DNA of 64,000 bases from the NCBI GenBank assembly GCA_019750135.1, contig JAIEOV010000083.1, positions 1 through 64,000 of the forward strand, written 5' to 3'. The position numbers and the translations under genes are program-made. Each line of letters starts with the position of its first letter. Positions within the stretch are counted from its first letter, which is position 1. The DNA is from Reyranella sp. (GTDB lineage: Bacteria; Pseudomonadota; Alphaproteobacteria; Reyranellales; Reyranellaceae). A model generated the notes under the pieces. That model made no database searches. It was not told the DNA's origin and saw only the letters and a list, made by a program, of their open reading frames with translations. Of the stretch, positions 8,916 through 16,780 are shown piece after piece.

Positions 8916-9077
8916 ATGCTGTCCATTTTCCGTCGTCTGATGAAGAGCGAGCAGGGTGCCACGGCTATCGAGTACACGCTGATCGCCTCGCTGATCGCCG
9001 TCGCTGCGATCGCCGCCATGGGTAACGTCGGCACGAAGGTCTCGAACGTCCTGAGCAACGTCGCCAACGCGATGTAA
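8916..9077 (+). CDS. Flp/Fap-type pilin 1
   Basis: The 53-residue protein MLSIFRRLMKSEQGATAIEY continues TLIASLIAVAAIAAMG. This is a classic Flp prepilin: a short basic leader, processing after the glycine of QG, glutamate at +5 and tyrosine at +6, then one hydrophobic helix. A TadV/PilD-type peptidase would cleave the leader, and the Tad machinery would assemble an adhesive fibre. GGAG lies 8 nt upstream of the ATG. No tad assembly genes are in the window, so they must be elsewhere. It is the first of three tandem pilin genes. Confidence 0.95.
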   Translation: MLSIFRRLMKSEQGATAIEYTLIASLIAVAAIAAMGNVGTKVSNVLSNVANAM

Positions 9078-9234
9078 TTCGCATCCATTTTGGATCAGTC
9101 ATGGGCGGCCCAGCAACGGCCGCCCATTTCTTTTGGCCCTCCGGCCGCCCGGTACCATCCGGTCGCTACATTCCTTACCAACGTTACACGCCTTGTGGTT
9201 GTGCCGATCGGCCAAGCCGATAGGCTTCAAACCC

Positions 9235-9411
9235 ATGCTGCCCCGCCCATCCACCGTCCTGTGCCGCCTCGCGCGCAACCAGCGAGGCGTCGCCGCGGTC
9301 GAATATACGCTTCTGGTCGCGCTGCTGTCGGTGACAGCCGTGGCGGCGATGAACAGTGTCGGGCAGACGATTCAGAGCGTCTTGAGCACCGCCACCAGCG
9401 CCATGATCTGA
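9235..9411 (+). CDS. Flp/Fap-type pilin 2
   Basis: The 58-residue product contains the processing motif NQRGVAAVEYTLLVALLSV, with cleavage expected after G, then Glu+5 and Tyr+6 and one hydrophobic helix. The C-terminal part (NSVGQTIQSVLSTATSAM) parallels pilin 1 (GNVGTKVSNVLSNVANAM). Start ATG 9235 gives a leader of normal length. Its stop overlaps the start of the third gene as TGATG. It is probably a second fibre subunit or a minor pilin. Confidence 0.9.
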   Translation: MLPRPSTVLCRLARNQRGVAAVEYTLLVALLSVTAVAAMNSVGQTIQSVLSTATSAMI

Positions 9412-9593
9412 TGTCCCGGTCCGCCCTTCGCTCCTGCATCCGGGCCCTCGCCTGCCGGCGAGGATCGACCATGGTCGGCTACAGCTCGCTGGCGCTGCTG
9501 GTGGCGATCGCGGCGATCACGCTGCTGGGGCACGCCAACAGCGAGACCGGCGCGCCTCATCAGCGCGCCGGCGGCACCCTGTCGTCAGACTGA
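9411..9593 (+). CDS. Divergent Flp-like small protein (pilin 3)
   Basis: The 60-residue product MSRSALRSCIRALACRRGST continues MVGYSSLALLVAIAAITLLG. It keeps the basic leader, a glycine before the hydrophobic helix and a tyrosine after it, but the canonical Glu+5 is replaced by valine-glycine. The tail (HANSETGAPHQRAGGT) is unlike the other two. It overlaps the pilin 2 stop by one base, so co-translation is likely. It may be a minor pilin or a decaying copy. Confidence 0.7.
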   Translation: MSRSALRSCIRALACRRGSTMVGYSSLALLVAIAAITLLGHANSETGAPHQRAGGTLSSD

Positions 9594-9626
9594 CGTTGTC
9601 GGACTGGTCAGAGACCTTCAGCCCTC

Positions 9627-10217
9627 TCAGCGGATCTGGGCGGCCTTCGGCACGATCCACGCGAAGCGGTCGGACAGGGCCGCCAGCGTGATGCGGTTGA
9701 TGTCGTCGGCGGTAACGGTGCTGCCGCCGGTCGCATCGGGCAAATCGCGCGTCGCCACCGTGTCGGCCGCGATCGTGCTCATGAAGCCGTTGTCGGTCGC
9801 GCACCGCACCGTCGCCGATACGCACATGTGGGTCATGAAGCCGCCGACGATCAGGTTCTTGCGGCCGCTCGCGGTCAGGTGCTTGGCAAGGTCGGTCCCG
9901 GCGAAGGCATTGGGCAGGCCTTTGTCGACGATCGTCTCGCCCGCACGAGGCGTCAGGGGCGCGACGATTTCGAAGCCGCTCGACGACGGGTTGAACGCCT
10001 TGCCGCCGGACTTGTGCCGCACATGGACGATGGGCGCCCCGGCCTTGCGCGCCTGCTCCAGCAGGCCGGCCAGCGCCTCGACCGCCGACTGTACGCCCGG
10101 CAGGGGCAACAGGCCGTCGGTGTATTCCCTTTGAGCATCGATGATCAGCAGAACACCATCGGCCATGGTGGCCGGTGTCGGCGTCGCTCCCGCCATCTGC
10201 AGCATCGTCATCGCCAT
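9627..10217 (-). CDS. Isochorismatase-like cysteine hydrolase
   Basis: The 196-residue protein has the isochorismatase-like hydrolase fold. The catalytic aspartate is in LLIIDAQREY (about residue 26), and the nucleophilic cysteine is in GGFMTHMCVSATVR (about residue 130), with the usual cis-peptide region before it. Length and layout match nicotinamidase/N-carbamoylsarcosine amidase relatives, but the metal-binding triad of nicotinamidases is not evident, so the substrate is unknown. ATG 10217 was chosen because AAGGGA lies 6 nt upstream. The gene is convergent with the pilin cluster. Confidence 0.85.
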   Translation of the reverse strand: MAMTMLQMAGATPTPATMADGVLLIIDAQREYTDGLLPLPGVQSAVEALAGLLEQARKAGAPIVHVRHKSGGKAFNPSSSGFEIVAPLTPRAGETIVDKGLPNAFAGTDLAKHLTASGRKNLIVGGFMTHMCVSATVRCATDNGFMSTIAADTVATRDLPDATGGSTVTADDINRITLAALSDRFAWIVPKAAQIR

Positions 10218-10404
10218 GTTCGTTCCCTTCAACTACGCTACGGTTGTGTAAGCCTTGACCCCATCAACGCCTAAGGCGACGCATTTTGCAAGACCCTCGG
10301 GTGCATGACACAAGGCCCCGAGTCACGATCGTGTCATCGACTGCAGACTCCGCCTTGTGAACACCCCGAACCGCCCCCATTCCGCAGCGGTGCTGTAGCC
10401 CGGC

Positions 10405-10421
10405 ATAGGAAAAATTCAAGG
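10405..10421. promoter_or_regulatory. Operator-like half site upstream of the S24 repressor
   Basis: ATAGGAA at 10405-10411 is identical to the left arm of the perfect palindrome at 11144-11160, with the same 3-nt spacer followed by TTC. The right arm then diverges. It sits about 60-75 nt before the repressor start, a sensible place for autoregulation. Confidence 0.5.
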
Positions 10422-10480
10422 CGGCAATCGTACAATTCATCATAGACCTTTCCGATTGCCGCTGGCAGGATGGCGCCGCC

Positions 10481-11134
10481 ATGGATGCTCCCCGCAAGCT
10501 TCTGGTCGATACCTTGGCGCGGCGGCCCGACCTCGACCTCAAGAATCTGTCGCTGGCGATCGGGCGCAACCATGCCTACCTGCAGCAGTATCTCATGCGC
10601 GGCTCGCCGCGCGAGTTGCCTGAATCGGTGCGCCATGGCCTGGCGCCGATGCTCGGCGTGTCGCCCGACGATTTGCGCTCCACGGCGGCGCCGGCCGGCG
10701 GCGTACCGGCAGGCGATGCAAGGGGTTCGGTGCTGCGCGCCGACCGCACCGACCTGCCTGTCTATGCCTCGGCGGAAGGCGGCGGTGGAGCGCTTATCAT
10801 CACCAACGAACCGATCGACTACGTGCGCCGCCCCGAGCCCCTGCTGTCCGTGCGCGACAGCTACGGCTGCTATGTCATCGGCGAAAGCATGAGCCCGGCC
10901 TATGAGCAGGGCGACCTGCTGCTAGTCCACCCCAGCCGGCCGGTGCGGCCGGGCGACGACTGCGTGTTCGTGCGCGATTCAGGCGATGGTTCGCAACACG
11001 CCCTGGTCAAGCGCCTGCTTCGCATCACGCCGGAGAAGTGGCGGGTCCGCCAGTTCAATCCGGCAAAGGATTTCGACCTCGATCGCGGGCAATGGCAAAA
11101 GGCCCAGCTGATCGTCGGCAAGTACGCCCGCTGA
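10481..11134 (+). CDS. LexA/CI-like repressor with S24 peptidase domain
   Basis: The 217-residue protein has an N-terminal helix-turn-helix-like region (residues 5-50, with LSLAIGRNHAYLQQYL as the likely recognition helices) and a C-terminal S24 peptidase fold. The catalytic serine is Ser136 in GESMSP and the lysine is Lys177 in HALVKRLL. The usual Ala-Gly cleavage site about 35 residues before the serine is not obvious: the region reads SAEGGGGALI. Autocleavage on DNA damage is therefore uncertain. Matching ATAGGAA-type sites lie before this gene and between it and the next, so it probably controls itself and the flavoenzyme operon. Confidence 0.85.
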   Translation: MDAPRKLLVDTLARRPDLDLKNLSLAIGRNHAYLQQYLMRGSPRELPESVRHGLAPMLGVSPDDLRSTAAPAGGVPAGDARGSVLRADRTDLPVYASAEGGGGALIITNEPIDYVRRPEPLLSVRDSYGCYVIGESMSPAYEQGDLLLVHPSRPVRPGDDCVFVRDSGDGSQHALVKRLLRITPEKWRVRQFNPAKDFDLDRGQWQKAQLIVGKYAR

Positions 11135-11143
11135 TGCCGGCCC

Positions 11144-11160
11144 ATAGGAAATATTCCTAT
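11144..11160. promoter_or_regulatory. Palindromic operator upstream of the flavoenzyme gene
   Basis: ATAGGAA-ATA-TTCCTAT is a perfect inverted repeat with 7-bp arms and a 3-nt spacer. It ends 26 nt before the ATG at 11187 and begins 9 nt after the repressor stop. A matching half site precedes the repressor. The arrangement suggests binding by the adjacent S24 repressor. This is inference from position and symmetry. Confidence 0.65.
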
Positions 11161-11186
11161 TCTGCCCGATCGGCAGTGCTGTCGCC

Positions 11187-12305
11187 ATGAAGGCCATCGT
11201 CATCGGCGGCGGCATCATGGGGCTGGCAACCGCATGGGGCTTGGCTCGCGACGGCCATGCCGTCGAGTTGTTCGAGCAGGGCGCGCTGCCCAATCCGCTG
11301 GCATCGTCGATGGACGAGCATCGCCTGATCCGCCATCCCTACGGCGATCACACAGGCTATGCGCGCATGATCGACCGCGCCTATGTAGCCTGGGACCTCC
11401 TGTGGCGCGATCTCGGCCAGCGTCTCTACGCCGCCACCGGCACGCTGGCGCTGACCGGCAATGGCGAGACCTGGGCGGAGCGTTCGGCCGCCACGCTGGC
11501 CGGCATCGGCAAGGCCATGAAGGAGCTGCCGCTCGACGAGCTGCCGCGACGCTTTCCCCAGCTCGACGCAAGCGGCGTCGAGCGCGCCTTCTGGATGGAC
11601 AGCGGCGGCGTGCTGTTCGCCCAGGACATCGTCACGGCGCTGGCGCGGCATCTCGCAGGGCGACCGAACGTCGCCCTGCATGCCAACACGCCCGTCCGCA
11701 CGGTCGATCTGGAGCATGGCCGCATCGTCACCGAGGCCGGCGCCCGGCACGACGCCGACGTCGTCGTGGTGGCGGCGGGCGCATGGGTCGGCCGGCTGCT
11801 GGCGACGGGCCGCCGCCTCGTCCCGTCGCGCCAGGTCGTGATCTATTTCGACCTGCCCGCCGACCAGCGCGCGATCTGGGCCAAGCACCCGATGGTCATC
11901 GACAAGACCGGCGAGGTCGGTCTCTACCTCGTGCCGCCGGCCGAGGGCCGCGGCCTCAAGATCGGCGACCATGTCTTCAGCCGGACCGGCGATCCCTCGG
12001 CCGAGCGCGAGGCCCGTGAACAGGAGATGCAGCCCCTGCTGCGGCGCTGCGGCACCCTGATCAGGGACTTCGCGCGCTGGCGCGTCGATCGGCTGAAGGT
12101 CTGCTTCTATACCGTGACCGAGGACGAACGGTTCGTCGTCGAGCAGCAGGGCTCCAAGGGCTGGCTGATGTCGCCGTGCTCGGGCCACGGCTTCAAGTTC
12201 GGCGCGGTGATGGGGCTCGAACTCGCGCGCACCATCGCAGGCGCCCGCGATCCTGCGGCGCATGCGCGCTGGGCGGCCGGTCTGGAAGGCGATAAACCCT
12301 CCTGA
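11187..12305 (+). CDS. Monomeric sarcosine oxidase-like FAD amine oxidase
   Basis: The 372-residue flavoprotein starts MKAIVIGGGIMGLATAWGL, the dinucleotide-binding GxGxxG site. Near residue 306 it has KVCFYTVTEDERFVVE, matching the MSOX/SolA motif in which the cysteine carries the covalent FAD, and it then has SPCSGHGFKFG. These point to an oxidase of N-methyl amino acids or a related secondary amine (sarcosine, N-methyltryptophan, pipecolate type). The exact substrate cannot be told. It lies downstream of a repressor palindrome and 35 nt before the IlvD-like gene. Confidence 0.85.
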   Translation: MKAIVIGGGIMGLATAWGLARDGHAVELFEQGALPNPLASSMDEHRLIRHPYGDHTGYARMIDRAYVAWDLLWRDLGQRLYAATGTLALTGNGETWAERSAATLAGIGKAMKELPLDELPRRFPQLDASGVERAFWMDSGGVLFAQDIVTALARHLAGRPNVALHANTPVRTVDLEHGRIVTEAGARHDADVVVVAAGAWVGRLLATGRRLVPSRQVVIYFDLPADQRAIWAKHPMVIDKTGEVGLYLVPPAEGRGLKIGDHVFSRTGDPSAEREAREQEMQPLLRRCGTLIRDFARWRVDRLKVCFYTVTEDERFVVEQQGSKGWLMSPCSGHGFKFGAVMGLELARTIAGARDPAAHARWAAGLEGDKPS

Positions 12306-12340
12306 CAAAATGACCGCATAGTTCAGGGAGAAGGAACGCC

Positions 12341-14095
12341 ATGGCTGCCCGCAAGCGACGGACCAACGGCACCCCGAAGGCAACCGGCCCGAAGGCAACG
12401 GGAATGCGTCAAGGCCTCGCGACCTACGGCGATGCGGGCTTCTCGCTGTTCCTGCGCAAGGCCTTCATCAAGGCCGGCGGCTATTCCGACGATGCGCTCG
12501 ATCGGCCGATCGTGGGCATCACCAACACCTTCAGCGACTACAATCCCTGCCACGGCAACGTGCCCGACCTGATCGAGGCGGTGAAGCGCGGCGTCATGCT
12601 GGCCGGCGCGCTGCCCATGGTCTTCCCGACCATCTCGATCCACGAGAGCTTCTCCCATCCCACCAGCATGTTCCTGCGCAACCTCATGTCGATGGACACC
12701 GAGGAGATGATCCGCGCCCAGCCGATGGATTCGGTGGTGCTGATCGGCGGCTGCGACAAGACCCTGCCGGCCCAGCTCATGGCCGCGGCCAGCGCCGACC
12801 GGCCGGCCATCGTGCTGCCGGTCGGGCCGATGCTGGTCGGCCACTTCAAGGGCGAGGTCCTGGGCGCCTGCACCGACTGCCGTCGCCTTTGGGGCCAGTA
12901 TCGCGCCGGCACCTTCTCGGAGACCGACATCGAGAAGGTGAGCGAGCGGCTGGCGCCGACTAAGGGCACCTGCATGGTGATGGGCACCGCCAGCACGATG
13001 GGCTGCATCGTCGAGACTCTGGGTATGGGCCTGCCCGGCAGCGGCTCGATCCCGGCGACCCACTCCGACCGCCTGCGCGTCGCCGAGGCGAGCGGCCGGC
13101 TCGCCGCCGAGATGGCCAAGAAGCAGGGCCCGCGCCCCAGCGAGATCATGACGGCCCCGGCCTTCAGGAACGCGCTCACGGTGCTGCAGGCGATCGGCGG
13201 CTCTACCAATGCGCTGGTCCATCTCACCGCTGTCGCCCGCCGGCTGGGCGTCAACATCGAGCTTGAGGAGTTCGACGAGATCGGCCGCAAGGTGCCGGTG
13301 CTGGTCGACCTCAAGCCGTCGGGCGACCACTACATGGAGCATTTCCATTGGGCGGGCGGCAACTCGCGCCTGATGAAGGAGATCCGCACGCACCTCGACG
13401 AGAAGTGCCTGACCGTCTCCGGTCACACCCTGAAGCAGGTGATCGACGCGGCCGAGATGGTGCCCAACCAGACCGTGATCCGCACACCCAAGAACCCGAT
13501 CAAGCCGACCGGCGGCATGGCCGTGCTGCGCGGCAACCTCGCGCCGCGCGGCGCGGTCATCAAGCATGCCGCCGCCTCGCCGGCGCTGATGACCCATACC
13601 GGCCGCGCCGTCGTGTTCGATTCGCTGGAGGATCTCGCCGCGCGCGGCGACGATCCCGACCTCGACGTCAAGGCCGACGACATCCTGGTGCTGCGCAATG
13701 CCGGGCCGAAGGGCGCGCCGGGCATGCCGGAGGCCGGCTCGTTCCCGATCCCCATGAAGCTCGCGCGCGCCGGCGTGAAGGACATGATCCGCATCTCCGA
13801 CGCGCGCATGAGCGGCACGGCCTTCGGCACCATCGTTCTGCACGTGGCGCCGGAAGCCGCGGTCGGCGGGCCGCTCGCCCTGGTCAAGACCGGCGATCGC
13901 ATCACCCTCGATGTCCCCAAGCGCGTGCTCAAGCTGCATGTCGACGCCAAGGAGCTGTCGGCTCGGCGCAAGAAGTGGCAGGCGCCCGCTCCGCTCAACG
14001 GCAGCGACCGCGGCTATACCGGCCTGTTCCACAAGGAAGTGCTGCAGGCCGACGAAGGCGTCGATTTCGGCTTCCTGGGCCCCAGCAAATCGTGA
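12341..14095 (+). CDS. IlvD/Edd family dehydratase
   Basis: The 584-residue protein belongs to the dihydroxy-acid/6-phosphogluconate/aldonate dehydratase family. Iron-sulfur ligand motifs are visible: YNPCHGN near residue 69, GGCDKT near 138, and a third cysteine in KGTCMVMGTAS near 211. The catalytic-region signature SDARMSGTAFGTIVLHVAPE lies near 485. The variant CTDCRRLW and the divergence from biosynthetic IlvD suggest a sugar-acid (for example arabonate) dehydratase rather than the valine-pathway enzyme, which is an inference. The basic N-terminal 25 residues precede the conserved domain. The stop overlaps the GTG of the glycosyltransferase gene by 4 nt. Confidence 0.85.
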   Translation: MAARKRRTNGTPKATGPKATGMRQGLATYGDAGFSLFLRKAFIKAGGYSDDALDRPIVGITNTFSDYNPCHGNVPDLIEAVKRGVMLAGALPMVFPTISIHESFSHPTSMFLRNLMSMDTEEMIRAQPMDSVVLIGGCDKTLPAQLMAAASADRPAIVLPVGPMLVGHFKGEVLGACTDCRRLWGQYRAGTFSETDIEKVSERLAPTKGTCMVMGTASTMGCIVETLGMGLPGSGSIPATHSDRLRVAEASGRLAAEMAKKQGPRPSEIMTAPAFRNALTVLQAIGGSTNALVHLTAVARRLGVNIELEEFDEIGRKVPVLVDLKPSGDHYMEHFHWAGGNSRLMKEIRTHLDEKCLTVSGHTLKQVIDAAEMVPNQTVIRTPKNPIKPTGGMAVLRGNLAPRGAVIKHAAASPALMTHTGRAVVFDSLEDLAARGDDPDLDVKADDILVLRNAGPKGAPGMPEAGSFPIPMKLARAGVKDMIRISDARMSGTAFGTIVLHVAPEAAVGGPLALVKTGDRITLDVPKRVLKLHVDAKELSARRKKWQAPAPLNGSDRGYTGLFHKEVLQADEGVDFGFLGPSKS

Positions 14096-15087
14096 CCGAC
14101 GCGGCACTCCCGGGCATCTCGGTCGTCGTCACCTGCTACAACTGTCGTGACTATATCGGCGACGCCATCCGTTCGGTGGCGCGCCAGACGCTCGGCGGTT
14201 TCGAATGCGTGATCGTCGACGACGCCTCGACCGATGATTCGGCCGAGGTCGTGCAGCGCACGCTCGACGAGCTGGCCGATGCGCGCTTCAGGCTGATTCG
14301 GCTGGCCAAGAATGTCGGCCAGACCGGCGCGACGCGGGCTGGATTGGCGGCGACGCGGGCGACCTTCGTCTGCTTTCTCGATTCCGACGATCTGTGGAAT
14401 CCCGATTTCCTCGAGCGCCACCTCGCCGCGCATCTGAACGAGTCCTATGCCGTGGGCTTCACCGCCTGCAACGCGCGGCTGATTGACGGCCAGGGCAAGC
14501 TGATCGCGGGCTGCGTCTACTGGTTCGGCAAGGAAAGGGCCAGCGCCGACCGTGACCGCGCCTTCGCGCCCATCGATCCCGCGCGCGTGCCCAAGGTCGA
14601 CGTCGCCAGCAACACCGCGCACTGGCAGAAGCAGACGCCCTACCGCCTCTACACCAGCCGCGTGGTGCACTGGGTGTGGGTCAGCACCTCGTCGATGATG
14701 TTCCGCCGCTCGCTGATCGATCTCGTCTTTCCCGACGACGATGAGACGTTCCGCCTGCACATGGACTTCTACGTCGTCGTCATGGCCCAGATGGTGGCGG
14801 GCTCGCTGCTGATCGACGAGGCGCTCTATTCCTATCGCCTGCACGGCCGCAACGGCGCGGCCGACAACCCGGTACTGGGCGGCCGCCTGCATTTGTCCAG
14901 CCGCAACTGGGGAAACACCTACACGGTGATGCTGGACCGCATGCTCGCGGCGATGGAGCGCGATCGCGAACGGTTCGTAACTTCGTTGGGCGAACGGCAA
15001 TACAAGCGCATGCTGCTGCGCATGCAAGCGGCACGGGCGGCCTGGCCGATCTCGTGGCTCCTGGTGGCGCGAAGCTGGCTCGTCTGA
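14092..15087 (+). CDS. Family 2 glycosyltransferase
   Basis: The 331-residue protein starts at GTG 14092, within the stop of the dehydratase gene. Its GT-A fold begins ISVVVTCYNCRDYIGDAI with VDDASTDDS as the nucleotide-binding aspartates. The DXD-type metal site is in FLDSDDLWNPDF near residue 99. The C-terminal part contains a membrane-associating amphipathic region and ends with several helices. It probably transfers a sugar to a cell-surface glycan. The co-translation with a sugar-acid dehydratase is unexplained. Confidence 0.85.
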   Translation: MTDAALPGISVVVTCYNCRDYIGDAIRSVARQTLGGFECVIVDDASTDDSAEVVQRTLDELADARFRLIRLAKNVGQTGATRAGLAATRATFVCFLDSDDLWNPDFLERHLAAHLNESYAVGFTACNARLIDGQGKLIAGCVYWFGKERASADRDRAFAPIDPARVPKVDVASNTAHWQKQTPYRLYTSRVVHWVWVSTSSMMFRRSLIDLVFPDDDETFRLHMDFYVVVMAQMVAGSLLIDEALYSYRLHGRNGAADNPVLGGRLHLSSRNWGNTYTVMLDRMLAAMERDRERFVTSLGERQYKRMLLRMQAARAAWPISWLLVARSWLV

Positions 15088-15141
15088 GCGAACTGAGTTA
15101 CAATAGAAAACGCTGATTGTGCCATTGGGGAGATCAGGCAC

Positions 15142-16500
15142 TTGCGTCGTCTGAAGCAGCTTGTCTGCGCTGTCGTCGTTGGGGCAAGTCTCTTCGGGAC
15201 GACCATCGCACCGGCATTCGCACAGGGCCCGGTGAACGCGACTGCGGAGCAGGAACGCGAATACGACGCTGCGTTCCAGGAAATGCTGCGCAATCCCGCC
15301 GATCTCGACGTCCTGTTCAAGTTCGCGACCATCGCCACCAAGACCGGCGACTACGAGGGCGCGATCTCGGCGCTGGAGCGCATGCTGCTGGTCAATCCCG
15401 ACCTGCCGCGCGTCCGCCTCGAGCTCGCCGTGCTGTATTACCGCCTGGGCTCCTACGAGGTGGCACGCACCTATCTCGAGGCCGTGGTGGCCTCGCCGGG
15501 CATCCCTGCCGAAGTGCGCGCCCGCGCCGAGCAGTACCTCGCCGAGGTCGTCAAGCGCAGCACCCCCTCGCGTTTCGTCGGTGAAACCTTCGCCGGCGTG
15601 CGCTACCAGTCGAACGCCAATCTCGGTCCGCCGACCTCCAGCGTCCGCCTGTTCGGCCAGACCGCCAACCTCAACCAGTCGGGGCTCGGCACCGCCGACT
15701 GGGGTGTCGTCGGCTCGGGCTTTGTCCGCCACATCTACGACCTCGGCACCCAGGACAAGGCCGCGCTGGAGACGCAGCTCACCGGCTACGCCAACCGGCA
15801 GTTCCAGATTTCCCAGGCCAACGTGTCGATCCTGGACCTGACGTCGGGGCCGCGCTTCCAGGCCTTCCAGGGCATCTTCGAGGATGTGAGCATCAAGCCG
15901 CTGATGTCGGCGGGCTACATCTGGGTCAACGACGTGCCGTATTACGGCAGCTACGGATCGGGCGTCGAGTTCGGCGCCCTGCTGAGCGACAAGCTGCGCA
16001 ACACCTCCATCGCCACCTATCGCCGCCTGATGTACCAGGACAGCTGGTACCTGCCGTTCAACAGCCTCTATACCGGCAACGAGTACACGGCCAATACGAC
16101 CTTCCAATACGCGCTGAACGAGATGGTGATGCTGTTCGGCAACGGCAACATCCAGCGCTACATGACCGACAATTCACCGCAGTACGCCTACGTCCTGCTC
16201 GGCGTCGGTGGCGGCATGCAGTTCCGCTTCGCCGACCCGCTGTTCAAGAGCCAGCTGCCGTGGAGCATCGCGCTCTCGGCGAACCTGCAGTGGTGGAACT
16301 ACGATCAGCCGGACCCGGTTATCGACCCCAGCCTGAGCCGCCAGCAGAACGACGTAATCCTGAACATTACATTGTCCGTTCCCTTCGATGAGCGTACGAA
16401 CTTGATCGTTTCCGGAGGTCGCTTCGTCCGTAGCGCGAACATCCCGAACTACACCTTCACCAACAACAGCTTCCTCATGGGCGTGAGCTGGCGCTTCTGA
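15142..16500 (+). CDS. TPR plus outer-membrane beta-barrel protein (Slam-like)
   Basis: The 452-residue protein starts at TTG 15142 behind GGGGAG. Residues 1-30 are a signal peptide ending AFAQG. Residues 35-150 contain TPR-type helices (for example DYEGAISALERMLLVNPDLP then LAVLYYRLGSYEVARTYLE). From about 155 to the end the sequence has alternating aromatic strands and finishes FLMGVSWRF, with the terminal phenylalanine of a BAM-assembled barrel. A TPR domain followed by a roughly 14-strand barrel is the Slam/DUF560 layout, the outer-membrane part of type XI secretion. Its neighbour encodes a secreted protein with a TbpB-like C-terminus, consistent with a cargo. Assignment by architecture only. 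Confidence 0.7.
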   Translation: MRRLKQLVCAVVVGASLFGTTIAPAFAQGPVNATAEQEREYDAAFQEMLRNPADLDVLFKFATIATKTGDYEGAISALERMLLVNPDLPRVRLELAVLYYRLGSYEVARTYLEAVVASPGIPAEVRARAEQYLAEVVKRSTPSRFVGETFAGVRYQSNANLGPPTSSVRLFGQTANLNQSGLGTADWGVVGSGFVRHIYDLGTQDKAALETQLTGYANRQFQISQANVSILDLTSGPRFQAFQGIFEDVSIKPLMSAGYIWVNDVPYYGSYGSGVEFGALLSDKLRNTSIATYRRLMYQDSWYLPFNSLYTGNEYTANTTFQYALNEMVMLFGNGNIQRYMTDNSPQYAYVLLGVGGGMQFRFADPLFKSQLPWSIALSANLQWWNYDQPDPVIDPSLSRQQNDVILNITLSVPFDERTNLIVSGGRFVRSANIPNYTFTNNSFLMGVSWRF

Positions 16501-16780
16501 GTTTGCGGCGGAGTGGCGAAGTAGGCCCACACACGCACCCGGCCGTGGCAGAATTGCAACTATTGGTGCCGATCGATGGCCACCGGCCGCCCGCCGGCAA
16601 ATTGACATTATTTCCGACGCATCATTGGCCGTACTTTCCAACGAGAGTACGATAAGGCTGCCGGGGTCGGGTGGGACTTGCCTCGGTCGGGGTTTCACCA
16701 AGCGCGTTCGTGCAAAATCGTGTTTGGGCAGGGTGGATTGGTGTCGGGGTTGGCCGGGGGACGGCCACGGAGATGGATCC

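Noticed and set aside
16602-16607. Promoter for the FecR-domain gene (TTGACA)
   Set aside because: The -35-like TTGACA has no plausible -10 hexamer at 16-18 bp spacing and lies far from the start, so it was not listed as a feature.
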